A stretch of 64,000 nt of DNA, taken from positions 29,539-93,538 of the forward strand of contig CAJUFB010000010.1 in assembly GCA_910585805.1 (NCBI GenBank). The letters run 5' to 3'. The notes beneath the pieces were generated by a model. The model ran no database searches. It was not told the origin of the DNA and saw only the letters and a program-made list of their open reading frames with translations. This DNA is from an uncultured Acetatifactor sp. GTDB taxonomy: Bacteria; Bacillota; Clostridia; Lachnospirales; Lachnospiraceae. The first letter of the stretch is position 1, and every line of letters begins with the position of its first letter. Of this stretch, positions 59,324 through 64,000 are shown in pieces. The position numbers were made by a program, and so were the translations under genes.

Positions 59324-60043
59324 ATGATCTGGCAAATTACCGTAATATTTGCAATCCTGGCTCTGCTCAATGCGCTCCTTTGGATATTCGCCATGCCCTG
59401 GTATGTGAACCGGCGGATTTCCCGGTTCCAGAATGACCTGGTAAACCGGCATTACGATGAAGTAGAGACGATGTACCGTAAAATGCGCGGCTGGCGGCAT
59501 GATTACCACAACCATATCCAGACTTTAAAAGCGCATATGGGCATGGCACAGTATGAACAGGCCTCCCTCTATCTGGAACGCCTGGAAGAGGACCTGCGCA
59601 CGGTGGACACGGTGCTGAAGACCGGAAACGTGATGGTGGATGCCATATTGAACAGCAAGCTGACCCTGATCCAGGAGCGGCATATCCAGACGGATGCCAC
59701 GGCTCTGGTGCCGGAGGATATCCCCATTTCCGGCATTGACCTTTCCGTACTGATCGGGAATCTGCTGGACAATGCCATGGAAGCCTGTATGCAGATGCCC
59801 GAATCGGAGCGTTTCATCCGGATTTACATCGACATCGTAAAAAAGCAGCTCTACATCTCCGTCACCAACTCCATGAACGGCCAGGCCAGGAAAACCGGCG
59901 GGCATTTCACTTCGGACAAGCAGGGACACCACGGCTTCGGGCTGCTTCGGATCGACAGCATTGTGCAGAAATACGGCGGATTTCTGAACCGCCAGACGGA
60001 AAACGGGGTGTTTGCCACAGAGGTTATGCTGCCGCTGTTGTGA
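59324..60043 (+). CDS. GHKL-type sensor histidine kinase, short form
   Basis: 239 residues: a single N-terminal membrane helix (about 3-25), then the phosphoacceptor region WRHDYHNHIQTLKAHM with His59, and an ATPase domain with LIGNLLDNAMEAC (N box) and QGHHGFGLLRID (G box). Lacks the five to seven helix sensor of AgrC-type relatives, so signal perception is probably intramembrane or through another protein. ATG with AGAGGAAG. Forms a two-component pair with 58470-59201. Confidence 0.92.
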   Translation: MIWQITVIFAILALLNALLWIFAMPWYVNRRISRFQNDLVNRHYDEVETMYRKMRGWRHDYHNHIQTLKAHMGMAQYEQASLYLERLEEDLRTVDTVLKTGNVMVDAILNSKLTLIQERHIQTDATALVPEDIPISGIDLSVLIGNLLDNAMEACMQMPESERFIRIYIDIVKKQLYISVTNSMNGQARKTGGHFTSDKQGHHGFGLLRIDSIVQKYGGFLNRQTENGVFATEVMLPLL

Positions 60044-60113
60044 CGGCAGCACGCACTGTCCTTTTGCGCAGACCTCAGAAACTGCCGAAAACTAACCTGT
60101 ATATTTTGTTTCC

Positions 60114-60260
60114 CCAACCCGGACAGGCCGGATCCAAAATTATGCTGTTTTGTCCGGGATTTTATTGTGAAATGCCGAAACGCTGTTTTTCCTTTAGGCA
60201 CTTAACAATGTTTTCCTGCGCAAAATGGCAACATTTTGGTTCCGGCTTGTCCGGGTTAGG
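60114..60260. repeat. Inverted-repeat element F upstream of the WYL gene
   Basis: Arms of about 33 bp, CCAACCCGGACAGGCCGGAT...CCAAAAT and its inverted partner ATTTTGGTTCCGGCTTGTCC...GGGTTAGG, enclose about 80 bp. Either a short mobile element or a large dyad. It fills most of the 316-bp gap. Confidence 0.75.
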
Positions 60261-60359
60261 AACTCAAATCTCAGCGGCAACGGATGGCAGGCGGCAAAGA
60301 GAGAAAATATTCCCACCGCGCCAAAAATCAGCCCTCCAACAGAACAGGACGAACCCTAC

Positions 60360-61304
60360 ATGAAGATCGAACGCCTCTACGCCATAACCATATACCTTCT
60401 CAACCACGGCAGAACGCCCGCCAGCGAGCTGGCTGAACATTTCGAGGTATCCCTTCGGACGATACAGCGGGACATGGAATCCCTGTGCCTTTCCGGGATT
60501 CCGGTGATATCCGTCGCCGGAGCGGCAGGCGGTTACGAAATAGCGGAACGGTTCCGGCTGGACCACCACTTCGCCACCTCCGACGATTACTCCTGCATCC
60601 TCACCGCCCTGCAGGGACTGGTGTCCGCCACAGGAGGACAAAAGGCCAGGCACACCCTGGAAAAAATAGCCAGTGTGTCCAAACCTGAGGACAGCTGCCT
60701 CCTACTGGATTTTTCCGTTTTGCGGGAGGGAGATACCGCCCTCCTCCAGGCACTGCAGTCCGCAATTGCCGGGAAGCGTATGGTTCGTTTCGTCTATACG
60801 AATAATAATAACGAAACCCGCACCCACAGCGTGGAACCCGTAGCTGTACTGTACAGATGGTATGCCTGGTATCTTCTCGCCTATTCCAGGGTAAAGAGAG
60901 ACTATCGCACCTACAAGCTTGTGCGGATGAGCGGCCTGGAGATAACCGACACACCCTTTGCAAAAGAGCATGAACCGACAGCGCTTATCCTGGAGAAAAA
61001 TGACGGCGCAGACTCCCGCAAATACCTGAATGTCCTCGTGAAGTGCAGTCCTGCTGCCGTTTCCCGCATCAAAGAATACCTGAACGGAACCATATTGCGC
61101 GAAAACCCGGAAGAACCCCCGAAAAATACCACCGATGAAGCCGATGACCGAAGTGTCCTGATGGAGCTCACCGTGGTTGAAAACGAGCAGCTGTGGCTGG
61201 GAACCCTGCTCTCACTGGGAGATCATGTGGAAGTCCTTGCACCTGAGAAACTGCGCAGACAATTACTGGAGACAGCCGAAAACATTGTTTCCTTATACGG
61301 ATAG
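60360..61304 (+). CDS. WYL-domain transcriptional regulator (YafY-like)
   Basis: 314 residues. N-terminal HTH_11 (RLYAITIYLLNHGRTPASEL, then VSLRTIQRDMESLCLSGIPV, about 5-60) and a WYL domain (about 140-230) with VEPVAVLYRWYAWYLLAYSR carrying the W-Y-L residues, then the WCX C-terminal region. Binds ligand or nucleic acid to control transcription; targets unknown. ATG at 60360 with AGGA upstream; the longer frame to 60225 runs into element F. Confidence 0.9.
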   Translation: MKIERLYAITIYLLNHGRTPASELAEHFEVSLRTIQRDMESLCLSGIPVISVAGAAGGYEIAERFRLDHHFATSDDYSCILTALQGLVSATGGQKARHTLEKIASVSKPEDSCLLLDFSVLREGDTALLQALQSAIAGKRMVRFVYTNNNNETRTHSVEPVAVLYRWYAWYLLAYSRVKRDYRTYKLVRMSGLEITDTPFAKEHEPTALILEKNDGADSRKYLNVLVKCSPAAVSRIKEYLNGTILRENPEEPPKNTTDEADDRSVLMELTVVENEQLWLGTLLSLGDHVEVLAPEKLRRQLLETAENIVSLYG

Positions 61305-61375
61305 CCCTATTTCCGGCTGCCCAAAAAACTTGCTTCCCTACGGATAAACCCTTTTCCGGCTGCCCTGGATAGCTG

Positions 61376-62818
61376 TCAATTGAGTGCCGCCATATCCCGG
61401 TTCGTCTTATAAAACATGGCTCTGGAAACCTTGCTCTTCTCCAGGTATCCATTGGCTTCCAGATTCCCAAGCACCTGCTTCCTCAGATATGTGGAATCAC
61501 TGATACCCAGATATTCGGCAATCTCCGAAACCTTGTGCGCCTGATTATAACAGAAAGACAGAACCTTCCCGTCAAGCTCCGTTCCCCCCGGAACAGGAAC
61601 AAATATAAGAGCCGGAGCTCTGTCGTCCTCCACTCCTTCCGCATATGTCAGATCCGGAAGCACCAGAGTAAAATGATCCGACGAAGAACAGATATAGGGC
61701 CTGTGAGCCTCATCTGCCTGGGAGTATTCTTCTGCAATTTTATCAAATCCGGTACCTGCCGCTTCCATTACATTGCAGGCCACAAGTACACCCGAAATGA
61801 GCTCATTTCTCCTTTTTGATATGATTCCGGTCAGGTCATACGTTTTGCCGAGCCTCTCTCCTCTGTAAAATCCTCCCGGCGAAGATATCTCCAGTCGATT
61901 TCTGAACAAATCCACCTGAATCTGCGTTCCGTCCAGGAAATAATCCCGATGCGCAACCGCATTGACCACCCCCTCAAATAAAGCGCGCTGAGGATATGCG
62001 TCAATGTTTTTTCTGACATCGTTCAGCTTGAGCATGGAATGATTCATTCTCTGATTCACAAAATCCATCATGTACCGAATCGCAGATGTGAGATTTCCGT
62101 TGAATCGATTTATTGTGACAATCCGTTCACTTCCCTTGTTAAATCCTGAGAATACGGAACACTGAACCTCCGTCTTTTTCCCGCTGTAATCGTCCAGAAA
62201 CAAAACGGCGCCATTTGACAAAAAGCCTTCTTCATTATAGAAGCCCATGGATTGCAGGGCCTTCTCCTTAAGTTCCTTTCCCTCATTGTGTTCTGCGTAA
62301 AAGGCACGCAGCATCGAGATTTTCGCCGGCTCATACCTGACATCTGAATCCAGAATATCATACTGCGTGTTTTTACTTTTCACACTCATTTCGATAATCT
62401 CTTCATAAGTCGCGCCGTTGGTAAATCCGTCCCTTCTCATGAAAATGGACGGAATATTTTTATATTTCAGGATTACCGGCTTAACAACAGACTCCGGTAT
62501 CTGAACTCTGATAACAAAACGCTCACTATTCTTAATGTCGTATCGAATAAACGAAATATTCATCTGCGGTCTGGGCGTTAAATGTTCATTCACCTGATTG
62601 TTAAAATAGTTTCGCTCATTATCCGCAGCTTTTCTGTCGAATCCAATCAGTTTATTTGTCTTATCTTCCACGCCGATATAAAAGTCTCCTCCGGATGCAT
62701 TTGCAAAACCGGCAATGCTTTTCAGCCACCCAATCACATCATTCCGGTTTAATATGCTTTTGCATTCGAATTTGTCACTCTCCAGCTGTATATCATCAAC
62801 TAATTCTTCCAGATACAT
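61376..62818 (-). CDS. AlbA_2/RecG-like putative transcriptional regulator
   Basis: 480 residues with the COG2865 layout: AlbA_2 (Schlafen-type) DNA-binding domain (ESDKFECKSILN, GFANASGGDFYIGVED, about 13-120), a middle linker, a GHKL-like ATPase part (ALFEGVVNAVAHRDYFLDGT, SPGGFYRGERLG, about 285-360) and a C-terminal winged helix (VSEIAEYLGISDSTYLRKQV, about 430-470). ATG at 62818 with AGAGGTGA. Its promoter consists of repeated TTGAAGT motifs, suggesting self-regulation. Function beyond DNA binding unknown. Confidence 0.88.
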   Translation of the reverse strand: MYLEELVDDIQLESDKFECKSILNRNDVIGWLKSIAGFANASGGDFYIGVEDKTNKLIGFDRKAADNERNYFNNQVNEHLTPRPQMNISFIRYDIKNSERFVIRVQIPESVVKPVILKYKNIPSIFMRRDGFTNGATYEEIIEMSVKSKNTQYDILDSDVRYEPAKISMLRAFYAEHNEGKELKEKALQSMGFYNEEGFLSNGAVLFLDDYSGKKTEVQCSVFSGFNKGSERIVTINRFNGNLTSAIRYMMDFVNQRMNHSMLKLNDVRKNIDAYPQRALFEGVVNAVAHRDYFLDGTQIQVDLFRNRLEISSPGGFYRGERLGKTYDLTGIISKRRNELISGVLVACNVMEAAGTGFDKIAEEYSQADEAHRPYICSSSDHFTLVLPDLTYAEGVEDDRAPALIFVPVPGGTELDGKVLSFCYNQAHKVSEIAEYLGISDSTYLRKQVLGNLEANGYLEKSKVSRAMFYKTNRDMAALN

Positions 62819-62898
62819 GAAATCACCTCTTATTCCGGTTTTGCAGATGTCCTGCACAGTACCATGCACCGATAAAATGCTTCCTGCTGATTTTTGAA

Positions 62899-62976
62899 TT
62901 ACTTCAATTTTACTTCAAAGTCACTTCAAAGTCAACTTCAATCAAACTTCAAAATCAGCTTCAATTAACATTCAAA
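62899..62976 (-). promoter_or_regulatory. Promoter embedded in 11-bp TTGAAGT repeats
   Basis: Seven TTGAAGT-type motifs spaced 10-13 bp (one DNA turn) on the minus strand. TTGACT (62930-62935), 17-bp spacer and TAAAAT (62907-62912) form a promoter inside the array, pointing to the AlbA_2 gene. Confidence 0.75.
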
Positions 62977-62979
62977 TGC

Positions 62980-63028
62980 CACATGCCCGTCGTGGACAGA
63001 TTCGTAAATACTGGCGGTCTTGAGTATA
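62980..63028 (-). repeat. Repeat E copy 2, half element
   Basis: Reading leftwards TATACTCAAGACCGCCAGTA, TTTACGAATCTGTCC, then GGGCATGTGGC, matching 15297-15358 with few changes. The second arm is lost where the TTGAAGT array starts. Confidence 0.65.
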
Positions 63029-63109
63029 CTTTAAAGTAAATGAAGTATTCCACCCGCGATTTCCATTTATACCCATGTAATCGAAAATGCTTTTCATCCC
63101 CGAAATAAT

Positions 63110-63129
63110 TACGACATACTGCTGTCGTA
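63110..63129. promoter_or_regulatory. Perfect dyad operator candidate
   Basis: TACGACA-TACTGC-TGTCGTA, a 7-bp perfect inverted repeat 160 bp upstream of the acetyltransferase; its binding protein is unknown. Confidence 0.5.
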
Positions 63130-63285
63130 TATGATGTGCTATCCTATCAGCAGAAACTGTAAATAAATCAACGCGCCGGCGCCTTCAATCTGCACCTTTA
63201 ATTCACAGTTTCCGAACAAAAGTTTCCACATACTATTCTGCAAAATACCGGTACGCAAAACAAAAATCGCAACGGAGGTATTAAG

Positions 63286-64000
63286 ATGAATCCCTACAAA
63301 AACTGTCCTGTCTATGAAAATGAAAACTACCTGTTAAGGCTTGTGGAAGTGTCCGATGCACAGGATCTGCTCCTTGTGTATTCAGACGAGAAAGCCGTCC
63401 CTTACTTCAACAGTGACAACTGCCACGGAGACGACTTCCATTACACCACTCCGGAACGCATGGAAAGCGCAGTCGGCTTCTGGAGGACGGCCTATGAGCA
63501 GAATGCCTTTGTGCGCTGGACTATCATTGACAAACGCACTCATCGTGCCAACGGCACAGTCATCGAAAACGCCTGCACAACAAGCGTTGGCAGTGCCAGC
63601 AACGCAGTCACCGGCAATGCCGGAGCTGCAACTGCCGGAGCTGCAACTGCCGGAGCTGCTGTCGGTACCATCGAACTATTTAACCGCCAGGCAAGGGATT
63701 TTTATCATGATTGCGGTTTGCTGCGGCTGGATTTACGCAGTGATTACGAAAACGCTGACAGCATCCGTGAAATCCTGTCGCTGATTGTTCCTCCTGCCTT
63801 TGATTTATTCGGCTGTAACATGATCGCCACAAAGATTCCTCCTTTTGCGATCCCCCGGAAAACAGCGGCTGAAGCCTTCGGATTTACAGCATCTGAAGAA
63901 AAGCTGATTGGCGGGGACGATAATCGGGAATACGGAGATTATTATATTTGTAAGCGGCAAATAATCGGCGTCTATAAAAGGAGCGCTGCCTGTGATATCG
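63286..64000 (+). CDS. GNAT acetyltransferase with in-frame Ala/Gly insertion (runs off the window)
   Basis: 238 codons visible, open at the window edge. Resembles the RimJ/RimL-like GNAT group: LLRLVEVSDAQDLLLVYSDE at the start, RWTIIDKRTHRA...GTIELFNR and LRLDLRSDYENADSIREILS in the core. Between THRANGT and GTIELFNR, where relatives read straight on, lie about 37 extra residues (ENACTTSVGSASNAVTGNAG, then AATAGAATAGAAV) with a 15-bp tandem repeat near 63620-63660. ATG with CGGAGG upstream. Whether it folds with this insert is unknown. Confidence 0.8.
   Translation, partial: MNPYKNCPVYENENYLLRLVEVSDAQDLLLVYSDEKAVPYFNSDNCHGDDFHYTTPERMESAVGFWRTAYEQNAFVRWTIIDKRTHRANGTVIENACTTSVGSASNAVTGNAGAATAGAATAGAAVGTIELFNRQARDFYHDCGLLRLDLRSDYENADSIREILSLIVPPAFDLFGCNMIATKIPPFAIPRKTAAEAFGFTASEEKLIGGDDNREYGDYYICKRQIIGVYKRSAACDI

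Overview
The window looks like a chromosomal segment from a Gram-positive Clostridia bacterium, most likely Lachnospiraceae. Supporting signs are strong AGGAGG-type ribosome binding sites, consensus sigma-A promoters, a T-box leader on tyrS, a FabK-type fatty acid cluster with a fused accDA gene, the MurT/GatD pair, a DUF4867 gene beside a xylulokinase, and gut-type carbohydrate genes (GH28, GH78, sulfatase). No rRNA, tRNA, CRISPR array, prophage or transposase gene was seen. Family names come from motif recognition without a database search.

Layout. 1-6.5 kb: a SAM methyltransferase, a membrane acyltransferase, an ECF sigma factor with a membrane-bound putative anti-sigma factor, cardiolipin synthase and a MarR regulator. 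6.7-15 kb: a type II fatty acid synthesis operon read leftwards (acpP, fabK, fabD, fabG, fabF, fabZ, accDA, fabH). It starts at a TTGACA-17-TATTAT promoter with a FabT-like double operator just downstream; the MarR gene at the far end is the candidate regulator. accB and accC are absent. 15.5-27.4 kb: a large GH28 protein, free methionine sulfoxide reductase, dCTP deaminase, a leucine-rich repeat surface protein, murT-gatD, exonuclease III, a HAD phosphatase and a DegV protein. 28-31.5 kb: an AraC regulator and a GH78 alpha-L-rhamnosidase. 31.6-40.5 kb: tyrS with a long T-box leader, nadE, hslO, a methyltransferase, a small membrane protein, hisC and a glycosyltransferase. 41-47.5 kb: a 36-residue membrane peptide gene with a structured leader, a fucose-isomerase-like gene, a DUF3892 gene, an acetyltransferase and a polar amino acid ABC transporter. 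47.9-55.4 kb: a sulfatase, an EEP-family phosphatase or nuclease, an AAA-ATPase/nuclease fusion, xylulokinase, DUF4867 and an SGNH hydrolase. 55.4-64 kb: a decayed ABC exporter pair, a LytTR two-component system, a WYL regulator, an AlbA_2 regulator under a promoter built of 11-bp repeats, and an acetyltransferase that runs off the end.

Two themes cut across the window. First, most longer gaps carry short non-coding elements of about 60-270 bp that begin TATAC and end GTATA, with terminal inverted repeats. I group them as A/E and B/D. One B copy is split by another element (C) flanked by a perfect TA duplication, and a D copy sits inside the tyrS T-box leader. They look like TA-targeting MITEs whose transposase is not in the window. 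Second, at least six genes carry low-complexity in-frame repeat tracts where relatives normally have none: the acyltransferase, GH28 protein, TyrS, glycosyltransferase, substrate-binding protein and the last acetyltransferase.
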